DNA of 64,000 nt from Guyanagaster necrorhizus (taxonomy: Eukaryota > Basidiomycota > Agaricomycetes > Agaricales > Physalacriaceae). Position 1 is the first letter of the stretch. Every line of letters begins with the position of its first letter. Positions 45,720-55,865 of this stretch are shown here, in pieces. The translations under genes were made by a program, and so were the position numbers. The notes beneath the pieces are model-generated. The model saw only the letters and a list, made by a program, of their open reading frames with translations, did not search any database and had not been told where the DNA came from. The DNA is taken from positions 506,715 to 570,714 of the forward strand of contig NW_025064907.1 in assembly GCF_019112545.1 (NCBI RefSeq), written 5' to 3'.

Positions 45720-46202
45720 AGCGGAGACAACTTGCTCCGAGACTTCGCGGATTCGTTTGTCACAACTTGATGTCTTTCCTTCTTCCCGTGAACATCGATT
45801 CCCATCTCTATACCGCTGACGGTATCAGCAAATCAACGATGGATTGAACAGCATCTGTGGACGGCGACCGACACAATCGCATATGTAGCGCATGCTGCAT
45901 GGGTACTTTTATCTTGACACTCGCCAATAGGAAGGAACATGTCACGAAGCAGCACCCTGGAACGAAGCCCAGACCTCATTGGAGTAGCCACCATTCAACT
46001 TCACAGTCGCGCAGCTGCAATGTGCCTCCGTCGTTGATCACGATAACTCATAAACGTGTATTCGGCGCGTTCGCAAGCAAGCCTCAGTTTTAAACTCTGA
46101 TGTTTCTGGTTTCGTACCCGGGTGCGCACCCTTTTAATACGGGTGTTCCGAAGGGAGAGATAAATCCTCCAGTTCGAGCTATTACCCTAACCTATCTCCC
46201 AC

Positions 46203-47292
46203 ATGTCGGTCCTAGACGCATTCAAGCTCAAGCCGTATGACCTCGAACCTGTGTACGCGGCTTGGGAGAACCCGCCTATGTTCTATGGCGATGGGAGGAA
46301 CGAGTCGGTCGACGATTGGCTGAAGAAAGTCAAAAATGGGTGCCAGGAGAGGAACGTTCCGAAGGAATGCTGGCACAGGGTTGCGCAGAAATACATGGGC
46401 GAGAAAGCGAAGACAAGGTGAGTCTTGTATGGTCTCCGACTCGGGGCGGGCGGTGAAGGCTGATGGCGCGATGACCAGGTTGGACGAACTCAAGGTCGTC
46501 ATGCGCAAAGTGCATGGAGGAAATTATCGCTGGAATTGGGAGAAGTTCAAGATCGCTATGAGGAATCTGGAATGTGAGTGATTTCTCGTAGATTTGGCGA
46601 GGTAACTTACGTCCACTCTAGGGCATATCGATGCTACAGCGACGACGACGGTAAAAGTACAGGCAAAGTCGTCAGGGCATTGGTGGACAATACGGAAGAA
46701 GGACGAGCCAGAAACTCCGATAACTGAGGAACCAGTGAACGATCTCCAGATATCGAAGAAGGAGAAGGAAGGGAAGAAAGAGCGACCTCCAGTGCTAGCC
46801 AGTGCGAAATCGGGGTCGGGCGATTTCTTCAGGCCATTACGGCGAGCGTCGACGACGGACGCGTTAAAACTACAGGTAGAGAAGACTAAACTGGACACTT
46901 CGCTGGTCTGCCCTTCGCCAACACGCTCGTCGACGACGGATCAAAGTAAGTTTCCATCGTTTCTTATGCACGGATTGCTGATGTATCGCTTAGCGGTAAC
47001 GACGGTGGCCAGCGCCCCGGTCTGGTTGCTCAATGCGTGCAATGCGCTAGATTTCTTGACTAGTGAACATCCCAAGGTGATGAGCACGATAAGCGCTATA
47101 CTTATAACGGCTGGGAGTTTACCGGCTATTCCCGCTGTCGCTGCGGGTGCTGGTGGCGCCGTGTTGGCTTCTGGAGCTGCGCAGGCTGTTGGTGCTATTG
47201 CCGTCGGACTTGGAAGCTGGCTGAGAGCTCAGCAGGATGGGAATTCGAGTCATAGCCCGAGTACTACGAGTTCGGTGAAGGAAGTGTCATGA
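46203..47292 (+). CDS. Hypothetical fungal protein with hydrophobic Gly/Ala-rich C-terminus
   Basis: Exons 46203-46417, 46479-46573, 46622-46945, 46994-47292; phases agree and give 310 residues. The N-terminal 105 residues are compact and Trp/Lys-rich (FKLKPYDLEPVYAAWENPP, VPKECWHRVAQKYMGEKA, VHGGNYRWNWEKFKIAMRN), a pattern I associate with a lineage-specific mushroom protein family; it is faintly Gag-like. A basic, Ser/Thr-rich linker follows. The last about 80 residues contain a helix (VWLLNACNALDFL) and a long Ala/Gly-rich hydrophobic stretch (ILITAGSLPAIPAVAAGAGG, VLASGAAQAVGAIAVGLGSW) that could insert in membranes. No enzyme motif is seen. Function unknown; possible membrane-active or signalling role is speculation. 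Confidence 0.7.
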
Positions 47293-47517
47293 TTATACAC
47301 ATGTACGGTTCGAACTTCGCTTTCGTACAGTAGATGCCGTCCTTTTCTTTTCGCATTCCTTGTAATGTCAACTTTGGTAGAAGTTTGTATCTAAGGACTA
47401 CCTTACGATGGATACAGAAATTGTACTTCAATTGCTCCTGCGAACGAGACATAGACGTCAAATTTTCCATCTTCGTTCAGCAGCAGCTCGTAAGTGAAAT
47501 AGGTGGAGATCAAATTG

Positions 47518-48010
47518 CATACTCCAAAATCACTGGTACATAAATTTTCGCTTCACATCCTCCGAAACCCGGTAGGAGAACTTTAAGGTGCCTCTTGTGG
47601 CTGTCACCTATGTGACTGAAAAGAGATTAGCCTGTGAAGACCTTGAGATCGATAGCCGACCTTCGACGAAGAGAATCCCCGGGCCTGTAATCAATCCTCC
47701 GATCTCCTTGTGGTCTGGGGATTTGATAAATCCGTGTTCGCTAGTCTGATATATATACTGCAGCGCCCTGGGATCAGATACCAGAAAGCGATCTTCCTGG
47801 ATAGCACCGTTAGTTAACAATTACACACACACTTTACCGAGGATAACTTACACCCAAGGGTGCCCGGACTCGAACGATATATCGCCATACATGGCTTTCC
47901 ATTTGAAGTCGAACTCGGCGTAAGATAAGACCACAGCAACAATTAGCAGATAAGTATAGATTCACTTCTGCTGCTTAGCCTCTAAGGAGTTCCGACAGGT
48001 TTCCTGCATT
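47518..48010 (-). pseudogene. Cytochrome P450 fragment
   Basis: Homologous to exons 2-5 of the P450 genes at 49459-51795 and 59219-61554. Visible: NLSELLRG followed by a stop, FDFKWKAMYGD followed by a 2-bp insertion, EDRFLVSDPRALQYIYQTS, KEIGGLITGPGILFVEG, and KRHLKVLLPGFGG. It ends after VPVILEYA where the other copies continue. Exon 1 with the membrane anchor is missing, and so is everything beyond exon 5, including the I-helix and heme loop. It is a clear relic of a duplicated gene. Confidence 0.88.
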
Positions 48011-48888
48011 GGCGAACGTGAACAAGGATGAGAGGCCTTGTGTGGAATATATAGCAATTCTAAAGCCTATCAATTAGCGATCACTGGGAGGAAACGACAG
48101 AAGAAAGGTCTTGCGACGTTATGATAGTCCTGAACGCTCAGCCATGATATAGAACTGGCCACTGTGGATGACAACCATTCCGACGTTAGGGTTTTTGTAC
48201 GGGACTCCGGGATAAATGAAGACGCTGTTAGTGCAACTCAGAGTTAGTTAAACAGCAGAGCTAAAAATATGAAGCCACTCACGAGATATAAGGAGTGGAA
48301 TGGTGAAATGGTGAAATGGTGAAACCGAAGAAGCATAAGAGCTCTTCTGTATTTCCGAGTCCTTCGTTCTTGTTCTCGACAAATATTTACCCCCGTTGCC
48401 ATCAAAACTGGAGATAGAATATTTCGACGTCAGATACGTTTACAGATAAGTAGTAAGCGCTAGTAATCCTTTCTTACAGTCCAGGGCAAAGTTGACATGG
48501 TCGGGGGCGGTGGCAAACGTAATTATTGTCGGAGTTCTTTGAATACGAATGGTACCGAATTGCAACAGACTACCGATGGAAATATCTGAGTCAAACGAAG
48601 TTGAGGCGAAGCAAGCCAGGTCTTTTGCTTTCGCGCAGTCCGCCCCCCAGTTTGGTGGCACAGAACTAGAAATTGAACGCTGATGTGAACGTTTACAGAA
48701 GTGAAAAACTAACAGTAGCATTGACGCCTGAAATATATAGTCCCAGTCGAAGTCTCCAAGAACCTATCAGCGCGTAGAGGCCAGCGACGTCAAACAAGAT
48801 ATGACACAAGTTATCCCTCCTGTGAGAGTCAGAAGTTCTCCGTCAGCATTTCAAGCATGTTATTTGATAAAACCAGGATCGAAAAGTC
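48011..48888. other. Former promoter region and noncoding DNA
   Basis: 48050-48110 resembles 51820-51880, the region upstream of the complete minus-strand P450 (TATATAGCA.TTCT.AAGCCTA and following), so promoter sequence remains although exon 1 is gone. No other gene is supported. Confidence 0.45.
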
Positions 48889-49443
48889 CTAAACTGGAAC
48901 AGATTTCGGCACAATGAATATATACCGGAGGCGAAATGTTAGAGCTAGGTTGAAATTTGGCGAGTCCGATTTCGACGGCAGCAGATGTAGTAGCCGGCGC
49001 GGGCCGCGATCCGAACCTTTCCAATTCAGCCTGTCGATGCTGTCGAAGGCTTCTTGCAACCGTTTGTTGAGACGTCGGTGGGGGTTGGGGTCTGGGTTGA
49101 GCTTTCTTTGATGGTTCATCATCATAGACTGATAATGAAGCAGGACCTGTCGAGGGAATGTCCATCTCGGGGCACGACGCCTTTGTGGCAGCCTTACGGG
49201 ACTATTACGTTGTCGACCGCCTGTGAGTGGGTCGTCGTAAGCTATTTCGGAAGCCTTTTCTACGACGGCCACGAGAAAACAGCCACCAGCATCCTCTGAA
49301 AACGAGTCCGATACTCTAGGGCTTGGAAAGAAGGAGAGTACGTGCCGAAACCGATGCTCCTCCAGAAGAATTGATTTTTCCATCTTCATCCAAGAGCTGC
49401 AGCTCGTAAGACAGATCATCAGCGAATCAGGATCAAATTTCAC
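48889..49443 (-). CDS. Hypothetical ORF in the 3' flank of the P450 gene
   Basis: A 184-codon frame starting 16 bp after the stop of the P450 at 49459, same strand. No family recognised; composition is basic and Pro/Arg-rich. Parts recur next to the P450 relic (47458-47520) and at 54845-55060 (TGGRFLKDIIENTSM versus AGGCFLVAVVEKASE on the minus strand). It may be a 3' flanking block that was copied with the P450 genes and not a gene. Confidence 0.25.
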   Translation of the reverse strand: MKFDPDSLMICLTSCSSWMKMEKSILLEEHRFRHVLSFFPSPRVSDSFSEDAGGCFLVAVVEKASEIAYDDPLTGGRQRNSPVRLPQRRRAPRWTFPRQVLLHYQSMMMNHQRKLNPDPNPHRRLNKRLQEAFDSIDRLNWKGSDRGPRRLLHLLPSKSDSPNFNLALTFRLRYIFIVPKSVPV

Positions 49444-49458
49444 TCTATAAGGTCACTA

Positions 49459-51795
49459 CTAGCGGGAGGCTATTGCTACTCTCAAAGGCAGTTGCGAACC
49501 CTTCTCCACCTCTCCTTCCACAGTCGGCGTCATGACAGAGCAAGCCTCCCTCCGAACCCGTTCAGCTTCGGTAGTCATAGAAAATTCAAAGTTATTGATA
49601 ACCTCGATTAAAAAGGCGTGGAGTTCGAGGACCCTATGAAATTGGGAGTTAGTATATGAAGAAGTCGCACACGATGAGATACTCCATACGCGAATCTCCA
49701 GCCAATGCACGACATCGATCCTCCAGCAAAGCTGAATCTGAGACAACATAACGTCAGCAATTGGCAGTTCTCGTGGACCTTAACTGTAACATACAGATTC
49801 CCGTAGACACCGATAGATACTTCCTTGTTCGTATTTTTCCGGAACCATCGTTCAGGATTGAAAGCGTGAGCATCTTCTCCCCAGATTTCCTTGTTCCTTT
49901 TCATCACGCAGAATCAGCGGAGGGTCACAATGCGCGTCATATGGCGTATTCTTACTTGTTATATCCAGCGACAGAAGCAAGGATGAACGTTCCTTTCGGT
50001 ATCGGCACCTCTTGCACTACTTTTCCTGTTGTCAGTGTCACGGGCTTGCTCAAAGGAAGCACATCATCCCGAGCCGCGACACGTGCGATGTTGTAGACAA
50101 CTGGATGGAATCGAAGTACTTCCTACAATGAGATGAGCCCGAGAGAATGCGAGAAAGTGTTGGACCCTGACCTTCACCACAGCAGTCAAATATGCCATGC
50201 TATCCAAGTCCTGCACGGTGAATTCTGTATCACCACGGTCAAAAATCAATCGCTCCTTCGCCCTGATCTCCGCTCTCAGTCGTTCTTGGACTTCGGGGCG
50301 CTTTGAAAGTTCAAGAAGAGTCCAAGAAAAAGCATTAGCGGTTGTTTCATGGCCAGCGAGAATGATGGTGCTGTTATCAATGGAATGAATAATGAACTAT
50401 TAATTGAAGGAATACACTTACTTCATTTGAGCAAGCAATTCTTCATCGTCTAATTGAGTTTTCGGATTTTCCGAGACATTTGCTTTCACTACCATCCGTG
50501 CGAGTTAGTTTCATAGCGAACGGGCGGATGACGAAAGGGGTTCAGACCTAGTAAACTCATGATATCCCTGCTCGATTCTCCGGTCACAAGGGCTCGTTTT
50601 TTCTCATTCAATAACTTCTTTGCGACTTGGGTGGATAGCTCGTTCGTCATTCGGACGTGCTTTAATCGCTGAACAGGTGCATTTTCAGCAAGGTATCGTA
50701 GAAGCCGCTGCGGTATCCTTTCCATCATATGCAGTAACAGGCTACTGTTGTCCGTTTGTATGGTGAAAGTGTCAAAGCTGAAAAATGTCAGGTACGTATA
50801 CAATATAAGAGGGTTCGAGCAGCTTACAGGAGGTTTGTATATGCGGTGGTAAGCGGATTGGTCGAGTCATCGAGGGCGCCAAACTGGTAATCAAAGGCGG
50901 CTGGACAGATGATTTGTTGGGAGTATTCAGTGCGCGACTGTGCGAATGGCGTACCTTCACCTATCGCGTCCAATGTTGCACGCGATACCCACGAAGGAAT
51001 ATCAAGAATGACGGACTGGTTGTCAGAGGTGGAGATCAACTCTTTCCACTTTGACGCCATCTTTGAGTGGTCAGAGGACTTGGTACGTCGACTTGAAGCA
51101 TGGGGGAAATTTTTCACCTTGTTAGCATATTTGAAAAACACTGGTACATAAAACTTGGCTTCGGGACCTCCGAAACCCGGTAGGAGAACTTTACGGTGTC
51201 TCTTGTGGTCGTCACCTGTGTACACGAGAAATTAGCGTGGGAAGACCTTGATTCATAAATAATGTCAGACCCTCGGCGAAGAGAATTCCAGGTCCTGTCA
51301 TCAACCTTCCGAGGGCCTTACGTCCTGGGGGTTTGATAAACCTGTAGCCACTAGTGTGATATATATACTGCAGCGCCTTGGGATCAAGGACAAGAAGACG
51401 ATCTTCCTGCACGTCCATGAGTGAACAGTTTGACAGATACCGCACGTAGTGTAACTTACCCCCAAATGTCCCTGGACGCGAATGATATCGCCATACATCG
51501 CTTGCCATTTGAAGTCTACCTGAACACGGTAAAATGAAATTACGGCAATAACTTTCAGCAAAGAGATATAGATTTACGTCTGATGCTTGGCCTCTGAGAA
51601 GTTCCAGCAGGTTTCCTGCATTTGCGAACGATGAGGTGAAGAATGGGAGGATATGGGAGTTTAAATCATACCATAGAGGAAGGACTTCGATTGCGGCCCA
51701 GGAATATTAGCAAGTGAGATGCGAGTAAGGCGCTTGTACACAAGATATACAGTACTGAGCAGGAAAAGAGACCATAACGCAACAAGGAAGGCCAT
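49459..51795 (-). CDS. Cytochrome P450 monooxygenase (heme-loop Arg replaced by Met)
   Basis: A many-exon gene with the same intron positions as the copy at 59219-61554. ATG at 51795 (MAFLVALWSLFLLSTVYLVY, ER membrane anchor), then IPGP, VDFKWQAMYGDIIRVQG, EDRLLVLDPKALQYIYHTS, KRHRKVLLPGFGG, I-helix ILAGHETTANAFSW (near 50350), EVLRFHPVV with the ExxR motif (near 50120), and the FNPERW motif (near 49850). The heme-binding loop near 49700 reads RFSFAGGSMSCIGWRFA: the axial Cys is present, but the conserved Arg two residues before it is Met. The sister gene has FSGGLRSCIG. All splice sites inspected are GT-AG and no stop was found. Substrate unknown; such proteins hydroxylate lipophilic metabolites with electrons from P450 reductase. 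Confidence 0.88.
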
Positions 51796-52439
51796 GATTC
51801 TGGGTAGCCTGAACATCCATTGGTGAAATATATAGCAGTTCTGAAGCCTACAAAAATACCACTGATTGCGGGCCCAAATCGGGAAGGAAGGTCCTATGGA
51901 TGCTCAGTCATAGAATTAGTACCTGCCAAGAGTCCGAGTCTAGGACTGATTGGTTGCAGAAATAAAGTCGCTTCGGCAATTAAGAGTTACATATCTAGTA
52001 GATTTGGGGTCGAAATGCATACAAGTCTCCTTTTAGTTCCCGTATTGCAATCAAGCCTTCAGTACAGACCTGGATGTCAGAGAAAAGGCGTAAGCGGGGG
52101 GCGATAATTCTTTCCGGGGTTCGAACTTCTGCTCGTGGCCAGGCAAAGGTGAAGTTCTATCAATAAGAATGAAGCCGCAGTGGAACTTACGAGTTCGATA
52201 AGGCCGAAATTGATCCTATCCGAAGCTTGACCGGTTTCTCCATTGCAGCCCGTACCCATACAATTGAACTAACCAAAACTATTCTGACTTAGTCTCGTAA
52301 ACCTGAGTCCACGATCCGTATGAAGGTAAGAATGTAGAGTCTGTATTCTGATCGGGAGGGGGGGGAGCGGTATTGGTGTTGTTACTGGCACAAGATCCCA
52401 ATCATCAACGGCCGGGTCCAGAGCCGTGGCATGGCAAGC
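51796..52439. other. Upstream region of the minus-strand P450
   Basis: Noncoding. A TATA-like TATATTT on the minus strand lies near 51826-51832. A block near 52195-52245 (around CTATCCGAAGCTT) recurs near 54110-54150, another sign of duplicated P450 flanks. Confidence 0.4.
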
Positions 52440-53378
52440 CATGTGCTGTGGCCATACTGTTGTATGGTACTATCTTTTAGAAAGACAGGGAGCATCTGAT
52501 TGTTACCACCAGCAGGTCCATTTTATACTCTTTTTCCAATCTCATTCCAGTGATGCTTTGAGTTTGCCTCTGACATGTTCTCCTCCTTGCTCATCTCAGA
52601 ATCATGTATAAAATGCATGAAAGCAAGTATATTTGGTTGTGTGACTACAACATGAGACCAAGAGAACACCTGCTTATAAATGAAGAGGTTCTGAACTCTT
52701 TATATACATGCTGAAATAGGTATTCTGAACATTAGGCCTTTATATTGACACTTAAATAATTAAGCCTCCTTGATAAGTATTAAGGGCTTAACTTGGATTG
52801 AGCCTTAATAACCTCAATATCCAACACTAGTTGCATACATCTCATAGAGTACAGGTCCATCATGGGATACATTGAAGTATGATGTAAAGGAACATTGATT
52901 ATAAGGACAAAAGATATGCAGACACTGAAAGAGAAGAAATATATCAAATATGTACTTCACAAAGGAGCACAAGATAACTGGGGGCACAATAGATTCAAAT
53001 TGTTGCATCCATCACAGTACAGCAAAACATGGATTTCATCTTTGATGTTGGATTGACAATAATGGTGCAAGTGCTCAGAGCAAGAAACAACAGGATGTTG
53101 TTGTTCTGCCCATCTCAGGACCTTGACTGCTAGCATAGGCTATGGGAGGATGCTAAGAGATACACTAATGCTTTTCAATGTACAGGAATGGGAAGTAAAA
53201 GATGGAAGTGGAATGTGCAGATCTTGGCTTTTGTGAGATGATTGTTATGGGAATGTCCAGCAGTAGGAGGAGAAGCCTTTGGAGACATCACCATAAAGGC
53301 AGGAATATCACTCAGGTGAGTCTGCTCAACTGCATCAAGAATGCAGTCAATAAATGTAAGAGATGACCACTTGGAAAG
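52440..53378 (-). mobile_element. LTR-retrotransposon debris, AT-rich
   Basis: On the minus strand a copia-like LTR start TGTTGGATATTGAGG begins at 52826 and continues through a TATA-like TATATAAAG near 52700. The segment 53180-53378 contains a short open minus-strand stretch (SSLTFIDCILDAVEQTHL) of uncertain origin. No complete LTR pair or polymerase domain was found. Base composition is more AT-rich than neighbouring genes. Confidence 0.4.
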
Positions 53379-53595
53379 TGTTGGAAATTCTGGGTGTTGT
53401 GCAGGGTAGACTCCAAGCTGGTAAGGCCAGATGGTATGAACTTGTTATTCTACAGCTCCTGCAGAGCTTGTATTTATACTCTCCAGGCTTATATCTAGAA
53501 TTTACTACAACTTTCTCTTTCTCTTGAGCTTACTCATCAACTCTCAGCATGATGCCGGATTGCCCTTTCTAGAACTTTCCAGCAAAATCCCAACA
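53379..53595 (-). repeat. Solo LTR-like element (217 bp)
   Basis: Bounded by inverted TGTTGG...CCCAACA, the termini typical of Ty1/copia LTRs. On the minus strand GAGTATAAATAC provides a TATA box. Adjoining CCTCCCAAAG on the right would be a polypurine tract in minus orientation. No clear target duplication. Confidence 0.45.
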
Positions 53596-55865
53596 CCTCC
53601 CAAAGCAGATACCGGTGGAGACGCAGCTTGTTTATGAGATCAGATATGATCCCCGACGCCACTTTTCCGTTCAACGCCAAATTCGGCATCCGGGGCGCAC
53701 ACATCCAAACTTGGAATCTGTGCTCACCAAAGACGTCGTGTCGTCCCTCTCTCTTGCTCTATGTGCTTGGGGTGTCCCCAGAGACATAGATTTATGATTC
53801 AGGAGTATAATATGATGGTATTCTTTAAGAATTCGTTTCATCCACTCTGGAGAATTAACAGAAGGAATATTGTGGGTATTAGAGAGTGTGGTAGGTGTAG
53901 AACCCTGCGAAGGCATAGAATATTACATAAATAACGAGAAATGAGGGAGTATTATTTAAGTGCTTTAAATGTCAAGATGGTAGAGGAAGTCAGTCGCCGT
54001 CCATCATGAGGCGCACACAGGATGCCGGCTTCAGCAACCATATATTTTTAAGTGGCGATCATACCCCCCGCCCCGGTCCCTCGATTAAGTTTTAGACTAT
54101 ATCCGAATCAAATTTAGCGCTATCCGAAGCTTTACCAGTTCTCCCACGATTAGAGCGCGCCCGCATAACTGCTTTTGGACCGGGAATGACAGCGATATCG
54201 CACTAGTACGACGTCCTATGCCCCCAATAACATTGGATGGACCGTGTCACTGACGTGTGCCCACGAAAACGTTGGTTTATTATCCACGAAGTGGCCTGTA
54301 CCAGCATTTAGAGCACGATGATTCGTCAGCTCATCGACTGCTGCTTCTCCAGTACCCTGGGTCATCATCTTTGGGCCCGATTATTCTGGAAAGATGACAC
54401 TCTCGTACCTCCGGAAACTCAGCCAGGGTATTCCGATCATTCCTACCGTTGGATATACTGTGGAGACTGTAGATATATCTTTTACCGGTCGACACCGTCG
54501 AAAGCTTACTTGCTGGGAACTGCCTGCGGTTTTCATGACGTCTACCCTATGCCGGGACTGTGTTCTGAGACATCGGCGGGGGACTAGTATATGGGTTGTG
54601 GATAGCACCGATAGGAAACGAAATGATGACAGCATCGAGACCTTCAGAAGCCTGGTCTGGTGCCCTCCCTGTTCTCGTTTAAGTAAATACTTGTTCTTTC
54701 AGTTGTAATGATCATAGTCTGGCAACGAAGAAGGACCTGGCGATATGGACGAGGTCTGGGTCAAGTTTGCGGGAGCCATCTAGAGGCACAACGCTTTTGT
54801 ATTCGTCGCAGCCTTGGTTCAGCCAAACGTGACTGCTGCGTTAACCACTGCCTTTGAGTGGTTCGTTGCGGGCCATTGAAGTATTTTCTATGATGTCCTT
54901 GAGAAAACGGCCGCCAGTAACGCCAGGAAACTTCGACTCTCTATTGATTGATAAGAAATTACACGCGTGGCTTGCACGTAACGAAACCGACGCTCCTCCT
55001 CAGCCCAGTTCCTTTTGGCTAAGCTTTCCACATGGGATCATTACACCCATATTCGTGTCATTATAATCACCTCTGATTGTCAGAAAGGTCGTTCTACTGC
55101 GCTTCTTACTTTCAGTGACGTTCTTACTGTCTTCATAGCCCAGAGCACGATTGCCAATGTCACATATACCATGTACAATCGGCCCCTCTATCAATCCTGT
55201 ATCAATAAAAGGCCTCGTCGCGAAAGCCTTAGATTTGAAAGCTATGTTGTCCTTCTGTTTTTTTTTTTTCATTAATGAGAGTACCGTATGTCGTCTACAA
55301 ACCTTGTGTTATTTCTTTGATGCTTGGTCAGAAAGCCTGTGTAATGCCTCTTGGGAGATGCTGATGGGAAGCATGGGATGACAAGCTGATTTCAACAGCA
55401 GAAGCTACGCACATAGCCTCGAACAACAATGCTGGGATATGCTGTTGGGCACAATGACACGTTGCAGAACGATAATTCTATTTTTTGGGCGTGCATTGCC
55501 CCACACATACCGTAATTAATCAATATCAATAAACTCTGCACATCTGGCAGGTAATCAGAGGAATACATATATTGAAATCTGGCAGTATTCGTTCTAATGA
55601 TATGCTTTGATTTCAAGGGCCAGCTACTGTGCTTCTTGACCGTATGCTATTGGAATAGACGCGTCCTGTAAGGCCCTGTATCGCCTTCACTGTGAGAGAT
55701 GGCGTAGAAGGCTATAGAAACATCCAGAAGGGTACAGAATCCAAAAATAGCAGTCAAATTGGCTTGTCACCGGCATTCGTCACACCCTTACCTCTGCTAG
55801 ATTTTTTCTTCTCTGTACGACCACGACCCACTAATTCTCTATCGTAATCGCATCTTATATCCATC
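53596..55865. other. Gene-poor region with duplicated P450-flank remnants
   Basis: 54845-55060 (minus) is related to the ORF at 48889-49443, and 54110-54150 to the P450 upstream block near 52195-52245. 54300-54720 has several overlapping short frames; none could be assigned. 55640-55865 is the 5' region of the Hsp110 gene. No other gene supported. Confidence 0.45.

Noticed and set aside
45331..45819. 162-codon plus-strand frame
   Set aside because: Biased composition without motifs; the opposite strand looks more protein-like.
52440..53595. One complete copia element with LTRs at both ends
   Set aside because: The two LTR-like ends are not alike, and no polymerase sequence lies between them.
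54318..54708. Overlapping short frames that might be a P450 N-terminus
   Set aside because: IPIIPTVGYTVET is suggestive, but no membrane anchor or following exon fits.
55700..55740. Possible heat-shock element upstream of Hsp110
   Set aside because: GAA and TCC units occur (AGAAACATCCAGAAG), but the spacing does not fit nGAAnnTTCnnGAAn.
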